Source: Aphanocapsa lilacina HA4352-LM1 (lineage in GTDB: Bacteria; Cyanobacteriota; Cyanobacteriia; Gloeobacterales; Gloeobacteraceae). Taken from it: a DNA stretch of 64,000 bases. The notes beneath the pieces were generated by a model. That model saw nothing but the letters and a program-made list of their open reading frames with translations. It was not told the DNA's origin and made no database searches. Position 1 is the stretch's first letter. Each line of letters opens with the position of its first letter. Of this stretch, positions 7,492 through 16,411 are shown in pieces. The stretch is from the NCBI GenBank assembly GCA_019359725.1, contig JAHHGR010000013.1, positions 1 through 64,000 on the forward strand, read 5' to 3'. The position numbers were made by a program, and so were the translations under genes.

Positions 7492-8148
7492 CTAGACCGA
7501 GGCGCCGACCGCTTTGAGCTTGGTGAGCTTGTTGGCACTGGGTTCGAGCACCTTGTCGATCAGGCCGTAGGAAACGGCTTCCTGCGGGGACATATAAAAA
7601 AGGCGCTCAGTGTCCTTGTCGATCTGCTCGACGGTCTTGCCGGTATGGACGCTCAGCAGTTGGTTGAGGGTGCGCTTGGTGGTGAGCAGTTCCTGGGCGC
7701 GGATGTTGATGTCGGTGGCCTGGCCGCGCGCACCGCCGTAGGGTTGGTAAAGAATGATGCGCGAGTTGGGCAGGCTCATGCGCTGACCCTTGGTGCCCGC
7801 CGCCATCAGCAGCGCCGAGAAGCCGCCCGCCAGGCCCAGGCAGATGGTCTTGATCGGCATGCGCACGTGGCGCATCGTGTCGTAGACCGCGAAGGCGCTG
7901 GTCTCGAAGCCGGCTACGCCGGGGCTGTTGATATAAATCTCGATCGGCTTGGCGTTGTCCTCCGATTCGAGATAAAGCAGTTGGGCAATCAGCAGTTCGG
8001 CCACCACGTCGTTGATCGGTGTGCCGAGATAGACGATGCGCTCGTTGAGCAGCAAAGAGGGCAGGTCCGGGGGAGGCGTGCGAAAGCCGTAGTCCCCGGA
8101 ATAAGCGGCCCGGATCGCACCAGGCCCGTAGTTGGCAAGTTCGCTCAT
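7492..8148 (-). CDS. clpR: Inactive Clp protease subunit ClpR
   Basis: A 218-residue ClpP paralogue in which the catalytic residues are lost. The position of the active Ser reads Gly109 (LGLAGGFSA), and the His position is Tyr134 (RIILYQP). INSPGVAGFET replaces the usual GGS loop. This is the hallmark of cyanobacterial and plastid ClpR, a structural subunit of the mixed ClpP3/R core. Start at ATG 8148 is supported by GGGGAG ten bases upstream. The open frame continues far upstream only as a shadow of the ycf45 gene. It is probably co-transcribed with clpP, which starts 28 bases downstream. Confidence 0.95.
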   Translation of the reverse strand: MSELANYGPGAIRAAYSGDYGFRTPPPDLPSLLLNERIVYLGTPINDVVAELLIAQLLYLESEDNAKPIEIYINSPGVAGFETSAFAVYDTMRHVRMPIKTICLGLAGGFSALLMAAGTKGQRMSLPNSRIILYQPYGGARGQATDINIRAQELLTTKRTLNQLLSVHTGKTVEQIDKDTERLFYMSPQEAVSYGLIDKVLEPSANKLTKLKAVGASV

Positions 8149-8236
8149 TGGTGACTCCCCAGCCTTTTTTGCCAATATAACAGCTGGGCTGGACCCCCGC
8201 AGGTGCGGAGATCCGCCCTTGACAGTCCCCTGGGAC

Positions 8237-9886
8237 TTACTCCGGATAGATACGCAGCCTGCGGTTGGGCTCCTGGCCGAAGCTCTCGGATTTGAGCCGG
8301 TAGTGCTCCACCAGTTCGTGCTGCATCTTGCGGATGTGCGGGGCTCTGGGCAAAAGTTCGACCGGCTGGCCCTTGGGCAGTACGATCTGCTCGACCGCCA
8401 GGCGAGCCTCCTCCATCGCCTCCAGTTCGTCCTCCGAATCGAGCGAACCGAACAAACCGGCGTCCAGATCGCCCGGGATGCCAGGTTCGTCGATCTGCAA
8501 GATGCGCCGCAGCGCCCGGGTGATGTGGGGGATGGTGTTGGCCTTGACCGTGTGCACGGGGATTTGGCGGTTTTGGGCGACGGCGGCGATTTTGCCCTTG
8601 TCGCGCACATGGGAGCGCAAAGCGAGCACCACGTCCGCTTCGTCGATCTCTTTGGTGAGCAGCACCGGGTAGCCCAGGGTGTTGACGATGCGCTCCAGGT
8701 GGCTGCGCGAGACCGCGTAGGGATAGATGCGCACGCGGCTGCCGTCAAAATCGGCCTCCATCTCCATCGCCCCCAAAGGCACCACCGGCACTGGGCTGTG
8801 CCAGGAGCCGGTGCGGGTGGTGAGCGGTTCGTCCCACTCCGCCTCGGAGAGTTCGCGCGTGACGCTCACTTTGCCGGCGCCGTTGAGGGCACGGGTCTCG
8901 GGCAGGGGCTTGCGGTCGCGCAGCAAGTAGTCGACCGTCTCGGCCACATCCTTGTGGACGATCCACTTGTAGCGCTCCTGCATCTCGACGGCGATCTCGA
9001 AGGTGGGCGGCGCCTTGCGCTCCAGGACGCTCTTTTGGGTGCCCCGGCGGCGCGCTTCCTCATCGCCTAAGGTCACCGTCTGGATGCCGCCGATCAAATC
9101 GCTCAGGGTCGGGTTTTTGATTAGGTTCTCGAGCTTGTTGCCGTGGGCCGTACCGACCAGTTGCACGCCGCGCTCGGCGATCGTGCGCGCCGCCAGGGCC
9201 TCCAGTTCGGTGCCGATTTCGTCGATGACGATCACCTCGGGCATGTGGTTTTCGACCGCCTCAATCATCACCTGGTGCTGGTACTCGGGTCTGGCCACCT
9301 GCATGCGCCGCGCCCGGCCGATGGCCGGGTGCGGAATGTCGCCGTCGCCGGCGATTTCGTTGCTGGTGTCGATAATCACGACGCGCTTGTGCAGATCGTC
9401 CGCCAGCACGCGGGCGATCTCGCGCAGGGCGGTGGTCTTGCCGACGCCGGGGCGGCCCAACAGCAAAATCGAGCGGCCCGATTCGACCAGATCGCGGATC
9501 ATGCCGATGGTGCCGAAGACCGCCCGACCCACCCGGCAGGTCAGACCGATGATTTTGCCGTGGCGGTTGCGCATCGCACTGATGCGGTGGAGGGTCCGCT
9601 CGATGCCCGCGCGGTTGTCGCCGGAAAATTCGCCCACCCGGGCGGTGCACCCGTCCAGTTCGTCCTGGGTGACCGGGATCTCGGAGAGATAGTCGCTGCC
9701 TTCGCGAAAGCGCGCCTCCGGCCGCCGTCCTAGATCCAGCACCACCTCGACCAGTTCGTCGAGGCGTTCGTGGGCGTGCAGACGCTCCTGCAGCGGTACC
9801 GGCAGGATGGCCAGCAGCTTCTCCAGGTCGTCGGTGACGCGCATTTCGTTGTGGTTCATCGAAGTTGCGGTGTCGTCGTAAGCCAT
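8237..9886 (-). CDS. ycf45: R3H domain AAA ATPase, Ycf45 family
   Basis: A 549-residue protein of the SpoIIIAA-like/Ycf45 family. A helical N-terminal part is followed by an ATPase core with Walker A LLLGRPGVGKTT near residues 141-152 and Walker B EVIVIDEIG near 199. The C-terminal half holds a nucleic-acid-binding part with the R3H-like segment IRKMQHELVEHYRL near the end. It is conserved in cyanobacteria and some plastids. A role in nucleic-acid handling is inferred from domains only. ATG 9886 follows GAGGGTG and overlaps the ldpA end by 31 bases. An alternative ATG at 9859 would give a classic four-base ATGA overlap with ldpA but lacks a ribosome-binding site. Either way translation is probably coupled to ldpA. 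Confidence 0.88.
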   Translation of the reverse strand: MAYDDTATSMNHNEMRVTDDLEKLLAILPVPLQERLHAHERLDELVEVVLDLGRRPEARFREGSDYLSEIPVTQDELDGCTARVGEFSGDNRAGIERTLHRISAMRNRHGKIIGLTCRVGRAVFGTIGMIRDLVESGRSILLLGRPGVGKTTALREIARVLADDLHKRVVIIDTSNEIAGDGDIPHPAIGRARRMQVARPEYQHQVMIEAVENHMPEVIVIDEIGTELEALAARTIAERGVQLVGTAHGNKLENLIKNPTLSDLIGGIQTVTLGDEEARRRGTQKSVLERKAPPTFEIAVEMQERYKWIVHKDVAETVDYLLRDRKPLPETRALNGAGKVSVTRELSEAEWDEPLTTRTGSWHSPVPVVPLGAMEMEADFDGSRVRIYPYAVSRSHLERIVNTLGYPVLLTKEIDEADVVLALRSHVRDKGKIAAVAQNRQIPVHTVKANTIPHITRALRRILQIDEPGIPGDLDAGLFGSLDSEDELEAMEEARLAVEQIVLPKGQPVELLPRAPHIRKMQHELVEHYRLKSESFGQEPNRRLRIYPE

Positions 9887-10911
9887 GGGGCGGCACCCTC
9901 CTGTTGAAGATGGGGTTTGAGTTGGCAGACAAGCGCTCGGGCCTGCTCCACAGCCCGGCACAGGCGCTCGGGCTCCTCGGCGAGCGGACCCGTTTCGGTC
10001 TGGGCCTGGACCAGTTGGCGGGCATAGGAGCCGTAGCCGATGCCGCCTATCGCCAGCCCGGCGGCCCGGGCCAGTGCGACGCTCGCGTCGTTGGTGCCCC
10101 CCGCCAGCTGCAAATACCCCGGCAGGCGCCAGGTACTCACTTCGCGGGCAAAGCGCACCGAGGCTCTGGCCGTACCGCGGGCCAGATCGCCGCTCATCGG
10201 CAGGCCGTCTATCTGCCAGACAATATGCGAACGGGCGGCATCCGAGAGCGGACCGGCGCGCATCACCTCCCAAAGGTCCGCCAAGTGCTCGCGCATGCCT
10301 GGTTCATCGGGAAAGCTCACCGCCAGCAGTTTCAAGCGGGGCAACACGGGCACCAGCCCCGCCCACAGCCGCCTGAAACCTGCGAGGTTGCCCCGGTGGG
10401 TGTGGATCTCGACGGCATCTACCGGACAGTCCGCAAGCAGCGCACCGATGGTGGCCACCTCGGGCTGCCAGGCGCGAAACTCAATCAAGCCCAGCGGGCA
10501 AACCGGTGCGCAGCGACCGCAGCCGTAGCAGCGCAGAGCCTCGATGCCGCCCGCAGCAATAGCGTCCACCGGACAGATGCGCAGACAGGGACGCGGACAG
10601 TCGCTCGGACAGCGCTCAGCATCGAAATGTGCCTTGCGAAAATGGGGATCGTCTCCATCGCTGAGGCTCACCATCAAAAACGGCCCCGCATCCGGGGAGA
10701 AGCCCGCCAAACGGCGACCATGGACCATCGCCTCACCGACTGCCGCGATCACCGCCGGATCGGCGGAGACGTCAATGCAGTCCGCCCCGGCCAGGGTGTA
10801 CACAAGTGCCAGATTGGACAGGGTCGGAAGATTCTGGAGACTGGCTCCTCCAATGAGCTTGAACCAGCTACCGGCAGCTAAAGAACCATACGGACGGGCC
10901 AGGCATTTCAC
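9856..10911 (-). CDS. ldpA: Light-dependent-period iron-sulfur protein LdpA
   Basis: A 351-residue protein, the same length class as Synechococcus LdpA. The centre carries two ferredoxin-like cysteine clusters, CPSDCPRPCLRICPVDAI near residues 100-117 and CYGCGRCAPVCPLGLI near 129-144, which should bind 4Fe-4S centres. The C-terminal part is the conserved cyanobacterial domain with LAGGTNDASVALA. LdpA senses redox state and feeds light-quality information into the circadian oscillator in Synechococcus. It lies nine bases after ndhN, a linkage also known from other cyanobacteria, which fits a redox-linked role. In lineages without kaiABC it must do something other than set the clock. Confidence 0.92.
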   Translation of the reverse strand: MKCLARPYGSLAAGSWFKLIGGASLQNLPTLSNLALVYTLAGADCIDVSADPAVIAAVGEAMVHGRRLAGFSPDAGPFLMVSLSDGDDPHFRKAHFDAERCPSDCPRPCLRICPVDAIAAGGIEALRCYGCGRCAPVCPLGLIEFRAWQPEVATIGALLADCPVDAVEIHTHRGNLAGFRRLWAGLVPVLPRLKLLAVSFPDEPGMREHLADLWEVMRAGPLSDAARSHIVWQIDGLPMSGDLARGTARASVRFAREVSTWRLPGYLQLAGGTNDASVALARAAGLAIGGIGYGSYARQLVQAQTETGPLAEEPERLCRAVEQARALVCQLKPHLQQEGAAPWLTTTPQLR

Positions 10912-10920
10912 GTCCGTATT

Positions 10921-11400
10921 CTAACGCCCCTCCGCCATCTTGGACACCGCCTGCTCCAGCGGCATCCAGCGGATGTTGTAGTCGCTGCCCACCTCGACGA
11001 TTACTTTTAGTTTTGGGACCGCCGCCGGCAGACCGACCAGAGACTCCAGCTCAAAAAGCGAGAGCACTTTGCCTTCGATGATCCAGAGCACGAAACCTTT
11101 GGCGCTCGCCGGCAGCGTGTCCATGTAGATCGCCAGTTCCGGCGGCAAAGTAAATACGCGCTTGTCCTTTTTGCCCAGATGGGCCGGGCGGACGCCGTGG
11201 CTCTCGAGCAAAAAACGCGAGATGTCCCCCAACCCCTTGGCGGTGATGATCTGCGTGCGGTAGCCGATTCCCCGCAACCGGCGCTGGTAGTTGCCTTCGA
11301 TACCACCCTCGGGGGGCGCCCAGAGGGCGATGGAACTATGCTTCTCGACATCCGCCACAAAGCGGCTGCCGTTGTCGGGCACCAGGTTGAGCAGAGGCAT
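10921..11400 (-). CDS. ndhN: NAD(P)H-quinone oxidoreductase subunit N
   Basis: A 159-residue hydrophilic subunit of the cyanobacterial NDH-1 complex, specific to cyanobacteria and chloroplasts. It is recognised by VADVEKHSSIALWAPPEGG, NYQRRLRGIGYRT, ARGLGD-like AKGLGDISRFL and the end MPLEQAVSKMAEGR. The length is normal for NdhN. It sits on the membrane-facing part of the peripheral arm and is needed for cyclic electron flow and respiration. Start at ATG 11400 (MPLLNLVPDNG). The frame continues upstream only as a shadow of the radical SAM gene. It forms a tight operon with ldpA and ycf45. Confidence 0.95.
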   Translation of the reverse strand: MPLLNLVPDNGSRFVADVEKHSSIALWAPPEGGIEGNYQRRLRGIGYRTQIITAKGLGDISRFLLESHGVRPAHLGKKDKRVFTLPPELAIYMDTLPASAKGFVLWIIEGKVLSLFELESLVGLPAAVPKLKVIVEVGSDYNIRWMPLEQAVSKMAEGR

Positions 11401-11440
11401 ACCGGCGGGCGATAAATTGTCAATTTGAGTGTAACACCGC

Positions 11441-12424
11441 TTACACGGCCACCCCGCGCCGCCCCCGGCGGCGCGCGAAGAACTCATCGGCGTAGGTGAA
11501 GCCGTTGAGGAGCGTGTAGCGGTCAAGTCCCTTGAAGAAGCTCGGGATCAAGTAGCACCAGACTGTGCAGCCTTCACAGACTTTGAGCTTGCCCTGGGAG
11601 GTCCGGTACTCCTGGACTTTTTCGCCCTCGGTGTAGAGATCATAAAGTCGACCGCCGATCGGGGCCGCGTGCTGGGCGAAGTGGTAACAAGGCAGCAGCA
11701 ACTTGTCGTCCGGGGAAATGACGATCACCGCATCGACCGCTTTGCAGCGGGGTTTGGTGGTGTCGTTGCCCCCAGCTTCGATCAGAGCAAGGGCGGCCCG
11801 GTTGTAGCCCACCGTGCCCCGGTAGCGCTCGGCCGCGCCGCGGATAGCCGCCACGATCTCGGGTGTCGGATTTTTGGCGCTGTTGTAATGTTCGTGGGCG
11901 GTAAAAGCCGGGTTGAGCCAGACGCGCACCTCCAGGCGGCGGGCCAGTTCGGCCACCTCGCCGATGCGGGCGAAATTTTGGGCGGTGACGGTGAAGTTGA
12001 GCGTCGGGTACTCGCCCAGAGCGCGCGCCAGGTGCACCGATTCGACGAGTCGCTCGAAGATGTCCACCCCCCGCGACTGGTTGTGGGAAGCAGCGTCGGG
12101 ACCGTCCAGAGAAAAATTCAAAAAGTCGACCAACCCCCGCAGGGCCTCGGCTTTTTTGGGGTAGAGGATCGTGTTGGTGGTCAGGGTGGTCATCAGGCCC
12201 AGGCGCTTGGCTTCGGCGTAAAGTTCGACGATATCGGGCCGCAGGAGCGGCTCGCCGCCGGTAAAGTCGACGTACTTGACTCCAAGGCGCCGGAGATCGC
12301 GCAAATTGGCGCAAATCGTCCCATAGCTTGACTCCGGCGGCGGCGTCAGCGCCCAGATATCGCAAAAGTGGCAACGGGCGTTGCACTTATAGGTGACGTA
12401 GTAGTTGCAGACCAGCGGAGCCAT
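11441..12424 (-). CDS. Radical SAM protein with C-terminal cysteine-rich region
   Basis: A 327-residue radical SAM enzyme. The cluster-binding motif CNARCHFC has Cys14, Cys18 and Cys21. The SAM-binding GGEPLL segment lies near residue 56. The C-terminal third contains further cysteines (CKAV, CYHF, CEGCTVWC) resembling a SPASM/twitch-type auxiliary cluster region. General resemblance is to the HpnH/PqqE/MoaA-like group. The substrate cannot be assigned. It lies 16 bases after a nucleotidyltransferase-fold gene that itself overlaps UDP-glucuronate decarboxylase, and 40 bases before ndhN, so it may act on a sugar or lipid of the envelope together with its two upstream neighbours. Confidence 0.85.
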   Translation of the reverse strand: MAPLVCNYYVTYKCNARCHFCDIWALTPPPESSYGTICANLRDLRRLGVKYVDFTGGEPLLRPDIVELYAEAKRLGLMTTLTTNTILYPKKAEALRGLVDFLNFSLDGPDAASHNQSRGVDIFERLVESVHLARALGEYPTLNFTVTAQNFARIGEVAELARRLEVRVWLNPAFTAHEHYNSAKNPTPEIVAAIRGAAERYRGTVGYNRAALALIEAGGNDTTKPRCKAVDAVIVISPDDKLLLPCYHFAQHAAPIGGRLYDLYTEGEKVQEYRTSQGKLKVCEGCTVWCYLIPSFFKGLDRYTLLNGFTYADEFFARRRGRRGVAV

Positions 12425-12440
12425 CCGAGCACCTGGCGGA

Positions 12441-13376
12441 TTACTTTACGCAGTTTACCCCGCCCCCGGCGTCGGAGGAACCGAAAAGGGTGTAGGGGTG
12501 CTGGTACTTGCGCACCAGTTCGACGCGCGCCAGGGCTTCGGGGTTGTGCCGGCGCGTCCACATCACCCACCGCCAGCCCGCGTAGGCGGCGGCGTAGCTG
12601 AAGCGCTCGCGCCAGCGGCACCAGGGACTCGTCCGGTGCGGCCGGGCGGCCGGGCACAAAAAATCCGCCGCCCCAAATTGCGGAAAATAGCCATCGAGCC
12701 AGCGGTTGCAACCCAGCACACTGCGGTAGTAATCGTCCCCCCACAGCGGTCGGCTTAAAAACAGCTCCAACGCCATCGCCCCGTCCTGGCGCACAAACGG
12801 ACGCACTTCACCGTCGGCCCAGATGACGTTGATACTCATGAGCTTGGGCAAAAACGGCCGACGGGTGTGGGCGTCGGTGGGCCGCCTGCGGTGGCGGGCG
12901 CTAAAACCCAGGGCGATCACGTTTGCCTGCAGGTAGGTGGTGTAGCGGGTATCGTCCTCGACAAACAAATTGAAATCGACATCGTCGGTCTCGACGAAGC
13001 CGCCCGCGGCCATCGAGCCTGCCAGCGCCACGCAGCGGATCTGTGGGCAGTGCGACACCAACTGTTCGACGTACGCTTCGACTGTGGACCACCAGCGACG
13101 GGCGGCCTCCGGGTGGGCCTGCTGGCGCTCCAGGGCGCGGCGCACCGCAGTCGGATCGAGCCGGTCGGTGTGCACCAGGTCGCCACTGATGTGCAGGCCC
13201 TCGGTGCGCTCGACGGCGGCGCGCAGTTCGCCCGCCGCCACCGCTCCGCCCACCAGCCACTCCGCCAGGCAGCCCAACTCGACGCAGAAGCCCCGGCGCT
13301 CGATGAGCGCCAGCGTCGCAAAGATACGCTCCGCCAGGCTCAAATGCTCAAAGGCCGGGGGCACCGGTTCACGCAT
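12441..13376 (-). CDS. Nucleotidyltransferase-fold protein
   Basis: A 311-residue soluble protein. Near residues 115-140 it carries the minimal nucleotidyltransferase signature: [23 protein letters not shown] (G-S followed by D-x-D with hydrophobic neighbours). The N-terminal 95 residues look helical, possibly winged-helix, and the C-terminal part is rich in Trp and Arg. Members of this superfamily transfer nucleoside monophosphates to proteins, antibiotics or RNA ends. The target here is unknown. Its ATG overlaps the end of the UDP-glucuronate decarboxylase gene by eight bases, and the radical SAM gene follows after 16 bases, so the three are very probably translated together. Confidence 0.75.
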   Translation of the reverse strand: MREPVPPAFEHLSLAERIFATLALIERRGFCVELGCLAEWLVGGAVAAGELRAAVERTEGLHISGDLVHTDRLDPTAVRRALERQQAHPEAARRWWSTVEAYVEQLVSHCPQIRCVALAGSMAAGGFVETDDVDFNLFVEDDTRYTTYLQANVIALGFSARHRRRPTDAHTRRPFLPKLMSINVIWADGEVRPFVRQDGAMALELFLSRPLWGDDYYRSVLGCNRWLDGYFPQFGAADFLCPAARPHRTSPWCRWRERFSYAAAYAGWRWVMWTRRHNPEALARVELVRKYQHPYTLFGSSDAGGGVNCVK

Positions 13377-14304
13377 GCTGCATCAGCCGGGCGCGAAAAT
13401 CCGCCGCTGTGCGCGCGAGCCCCTCGCCCAGGTCCACCGTCGGCTGCCAGCCCAAAATCCGCCGCGCCCGGCCGATGTCGGGGCAGCGCTGGCGCGGGTC
13501 GTCGGACGGTAGCGGGTTGAAGAGCACCGGCAGTTGCGGGTCGACCAGGGAGCGCACCTGATCGGCCAGTTCCAGGATCGTAAATTCGTCCGGATTGCCG
13601 ACGTTCATCGGGCCGATATAGTCGCTGTCCATCAGGCGGATCATCCCCTCCACCAGATCGTCGATGTAGCAAAAGCTGCGGGTCTGTTTGCCTTCGCCAT
13701 AGATAGTAAGCGCCTCGCCGCGCAGCGCCTGGAACAAAAAGTTGCTGACCACCCGCCCGTCCCCCTCATTCATGCGGGGGCCGTAGGTGTTGAAGATGCG
13801 GATAATCCGGATGTCAACGCTGTTCTGGCGGTGATAATCCATCATCAGGGTCTCCGCGAGGCGCTTTGATTCGTCGTAGCAGCTGCGGATGCCCACGGGG
13901 TTGACATTTCCCCAATAATCTTCGTTCTGTGGGTGCACCAGCGGGTCGCCGTAGACCTCGGAGGTCGAAGCGAGCAAAATGCGCGCCTTGACCCGCTTAG
14001 CGAGGCCCAACATATTGAGGGTCCCCAGCACGCTGGTCTTGACTGTCTTGACTGGGTTGTACTGGTAGTGGATGGGAGAAGCCGGACAGGCCAGATGGTA
14101 CACCCGGTCCACCTCCAGACGAATCGGTTCGGTGACGTCGTGGCGGATAAATTCAAAATTGGGGCAATCGCGCAGGTGGGCAATATTGGTGCGCGCCCCG
14201 GTAAAGTAATTGTCCAGGCAAATTACTTCGTCTCCGGCCCTGACCAACCGATCGCACAGGTGCGATCCGATAAACCCTGCCCCCCCTGTAATCAGAACGC
14301 GCAT
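13369..14304 (-). CDS. uxs: UDP-glucuronic acid decarboxylase (UDP-xylose synthase), NAD-dependent epimerase family
   Basis: A 311-residue extended SDR enzyme. The NAD-binding motif GGAGFIG is at residues 7-13 and the catalytic Tyr-Lys pair is in [35 protein letters not shown] and [10 protein letters not shown] are characteristic of UDP-glucuronate decarboxylases (UXS). It makes UDP-xylose from UDP-glucuronate for surface polysaccharides. ATG 14304 is chosen because GGGAAGG lies just upstream; another ATG at 14322 is possible. It starts a long minus-strand block, and it stands next to the plus-strand polysaccharide cluster across a divergent intergenic region. Confidence 0.9.
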   Translation of the reverse strand: MRVLITGGAGFIGSHLCDRLVRAGDEVICLDNYFTGARTNIAHLRDCPNFEFIRHDVTEPIRLEVDRVYHLACPASPIHYQYNPVKTVKTSVLGTLNMLGLAKRVKARILLASTSEVYGDPLVHPQNEDYWGNVNPVGIRSCYDESKRLAETLMMDYHRQNSVDIRIIRIFNTYGPRMNEGDGRVVSNFLFQALRGEALTIYGEGKQTRSFCYIDDLVEGMIRLMDSDYIGPMNVGNPDEFTILELADQVRSLVDPQLPVLFNPLPSDDPRQRCPDIGRARRILGWQPTVDLGEGLARTAADFRARLMQHA

Positions 14305-14418
14305 TGGCACCTTCCCTGGCATCGCACGTCATGCTAGCTCATCGGCACCGGGCTTCTGTCGATTTTTCCCCGCTTGTGAACCTGGCGGGTGTGGGCGGCG
14401 TCTGCATCGCCGTCGAGA

Positions 14419-14440
14419 GCTTGAGAGCCCTTCGCCTCGC
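14419..14440 (+). repeat. Imperfect 22-bp direct repeat, copy 1
   Basis: Matches 14640-14661 at 19 of 22 positions (both begin GCTTGAGAG and end CCTCGC). The pair lies 221 bases apart in non-coding DNA. Confidence 0.5.
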
Positions 14441-14639
14441 TCCTTCCCGGCAGGGTCCGTGTCGGCCTCGCTGCTGAGCAACTCCGGATCAATCGCGCCA
14501 ACGGATGATGACGTTTGCGCAAAATCTGTAACAATGCTTGTGGACGGATTTCGGGATGGTCAGAAAAACCTGACTCAAGAAATGCAAGGCTGAGCCGGTA
14601 CCTGCCGTTGTCCTGGTTGCGTCCCCTTTCCTCCCCAAG

Positions 14640-14661
14640 GCTTGAGAGTGCTTCACCTCGC
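14640..14661 (+). repeat. Imperfect 22-bp direct repeat, copy 2
   Basis: The partner of 14419-14440 with three mismatches. It lies about 120 bases upstream of the glycosyltransferase start at 14784. Confidence 0.5.
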
Positions 14662-14783
14662 CTGGCGGCCATTTAGGCTCGGGATTGTCCTTTATTGCTG
14701 TCCTGGTGGGCAGTTCAGGTAATCTCCAATTGCGCACTGCTTCAACCTTCTACTGCGATGTCGCTTTTTCGTCGGGAAAGCCC

Positions 14784-15764
14784 ATGCTGGTGAGTGTCAT
14801 TGTCCGCACCTTCAACGAAGAGCGTTATCTGCCCAGGCTGCTTGAAGCTATTGCCTCTCAACACACCGACGGATTCACCTGCGAGGTGATTGTGGTCGAT
14901 TCAGGCTCGACCGACGACACCGTCGCTATCGCCCGCGCCCACGGCTGCCGGTTGGAGTTTATTCCTAAAGTCGAGTTTTCCTTCGGCCGTTCCCTCAACA
15001 TCGGCTGCGCCGCCGCCCGTGGCCGAGTGCTGGTCTTCGTGAGCGGCCACTGCATCCCTGTGCACGAACGTTGGCTTTCCAACCTGGTGGCTCCGCTCAG
15101 CGAGCAGATGCCCCTGTCCTATGGTCGCCAGGTAGGGGGCGAATCGACCCGCTTCAGTGAACACCAGCTGTTTGCCAAGTTCTTTGCCTCCACCAGTTGC
15201 TTTCCCCAGGAAGGATTTTTCTGCAACAACGCCAATGCCGCCCTGCTGGCCTCTGTCTGGCAGCAATACCGCTTCGACGAAGCGCTCACCGGCCTGGAGG
15301 ATATGGACCTGGCCAAGCGCCTGCATACGGCCGGATTGCGCGTCGGCTACGCGGCGGCGGCGGCGGTGGTCCATCACCACCACGAATCGTGGGCGCAGGT
15401 GCGCAGGCGCTACGAGCGCGAGGCGATTGCCCTGCAGCACATCCTGCCGGAGGTGCACATCAGTTTTTTTGATTTTGGCCGGTATTTGTTGAGCGCTCTG
15501 TGGCTCGACGGCACCCGCGCCCTGGTGCAGGGGCGACTGGGTTCTCTCGCCGGCGAGATTTTCATGTTCCGCCTGATGCAGTTCTGGGGCTCCTACCGCG
15601 GCAACCACGAGCACCAAAAACTCTCCAAAGCCAAAAAAGAACGCTATTTTTATCCAGGCAAGCCCGCCGGTTCAAGACCGGCGGCAGCTGCCCCTCCAGG
15701 AGAGAACCATGCCGCCGTCGCCAACCGCGTCGATCGTCGCTCTGCTACCCATGAAAGCCCATAG
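14784..15764 (+). CDS. Glycosyltransferase family 2
   Basis: A 326-residue GT-A glycosyltransferase. It begins MLVSVIVRTFNEERYLPRLL, with nucleotide-binding VDSGSTDDTV near residue 40, a DxD-like region, and acceptor-site residues GLEDMDLAKRL near residue 170. No membrane segments. It probably adds one sugar during repeat-unit assembly on the cytosolic face. ATG 14784 follows GGGAAAG. A longer start near 14685 has no support. Its last 56 bases overlap the cytidylyltransferase gene, which has its own ribosome-binding site inside this frame. Confidence 0.85.
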   Translation: MLVSVIVRTFNEERYLPRLLEAIASQHTDGFTCEVIVVDSGSTDDTVAIARAHGCRLEFIPKVEFSFGRSLNIGCAAARGRVLVFVSGHCIPVHERWLSNLVAPLSEQMPLSYGRQVGGESTRFSEHQLFAKFFASTSCFPQEGFFCNNANAALLASVWQQYRFDEALTGLEDMDLAKRLHTAGLRVGYAAAAAVVHHHHESWAQVRRRYEREAIALQHILPEVHISFFDFGRYLLSALWLDGTRALVQGRLGSLAGEIFMFRLMQFWGSYRGNHEHQKLSKAKKERYFYPGKPAGSRPAAAAPPGENHAAVANRVDRRSATHESP

Positions 15765-16410
15765 CGCCCGGGTGACGGGCAAGAACTTCCGGGCCTTCAA
15801 CGGCAAGCCTTTGTTTCGCTGGATCCTCGATACGCTCTTGTCGATGCCGGAAGTGGACCGGGTGATCATCAACACCGACGCGCGGGCGATCCTGGCCGAA
15901 CACGGTCTGGTGGACTCCCGGCGCGTCCTGATTCGCGATCGCAAAGCCGAGATTTGCGGCGATTGTGTGAGCATGAATCTGGTACTCGAAGACGATGTCG
16001 CGCATGTGCCCGCCGACATCTATCTGATGACCCACACGACCAACCCGCTATTGAGCGCCCAGACCATCCGCGCGGCGCTGACCGCCTACCAACGGGCCCA
16101 GGCTGCTGCGCGTGCCGATTCGCTCTTTGCGGTCAACCGCTTCCAGACGCGCTTTTATCGGGCCGACGGCAGCCCCGTCAACCACGATCCGAAAAAACTC
16201 CTGCGCACCCAGGATCTCGAGCCCTGGTTCGAGGAAAATTCCAACCTCTATATCTTCAGCGCCGAGAGTTTCGCCGCCACCCGCTCGCGCATCGGTGCGC
16301 GGCCGACAATGTTCGAGACGCCCCGGCGCGAGTCCGCCGACATCGACGATCAAGAAGGCTGGGACATTGCTGAGATGATCGCCCATACCCTGTACCCTGC
16401 CGTTGTCTAA
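15709..16410 (+). CDS. Acylneuraminate cytidylyltransferase family protein (CMP-sugar synthase, NeuA-like)
   Basis: A 233-residue nucleotidyltransferase. The N-terminal loop LLPMKAHSARVTGKNFRAFNGKPLFRW near residues 12-38 corresponds to the CTP-binding loop of NeuA/KdsB-type enzymes, and HTTNPLLSAQTIRAAL near residue 105 is also typical. It should activate an acidic sugar or polyol as a CMP derivative. The start at ATG 15709 follows AGGAGAG by seven bases. Downstream lie a 2-hydroxyacid dehydrogenase and a short-chain dehydrogenase with almost no spacing, so the three form a compact biosynthetic unit. No NeuB-type synthase is visible in the window, so the substrate may not be a classic sialic acid. 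Confidence 0.82.
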   Translation: MPPSPTASIVALLPMKAHSARVTGKNFRAFNGKPLFRWILDTLLSMPEVDRVIINTDARAILAEHGLVDSRRVLIRDRKAEICGDCVSMNLVLEDDVAHVPADIYLMTHTTNPLLSAQTIRAALTAYQRAQAAARADSLFAVNRFQTRFYRADGSPVNHDPKKLLRTQDLEPWFEENSNLYIFSAESFAATRSRIGARPTMFETPRRESADIDDQEGWDIAEMIAHTLYPAVV

Positions 16411-16411
16411 A

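Larger units (their letters stand above)
14305..14783. other. Divergent intergenic region with an imperfect direct repeat
   Basis: About 480 bases between the UDP-glucuronate decarboxylase gene and the first plus-strand glycosyltransferase. No convincing gene is seen. Small open frames here lack ribosome-binding sites and family features. It holds two copies of a 22-base imperfect repeat (14419-14440 and 14640-14661) and must contain promoters for both directions. Confidence 0.55.

Noticed and set aside
6787-8154. A 455-residue open frame on the plus strand opposite clpP and clpR
   Set aside because: It is antisense to two certain genes, is rich in Gly, His, Asp and Val as expected of a mirrored GC-rich gene, and matches no family.
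5183-14755. The 13-mer CAACCTTCTACTG at 5183-5195 and 14743-14755, both near CGCACTGC
   Set aside because: A 13-base match is expected many times by chance in this length, and spacing to CGCACTGC differs between the two sites.
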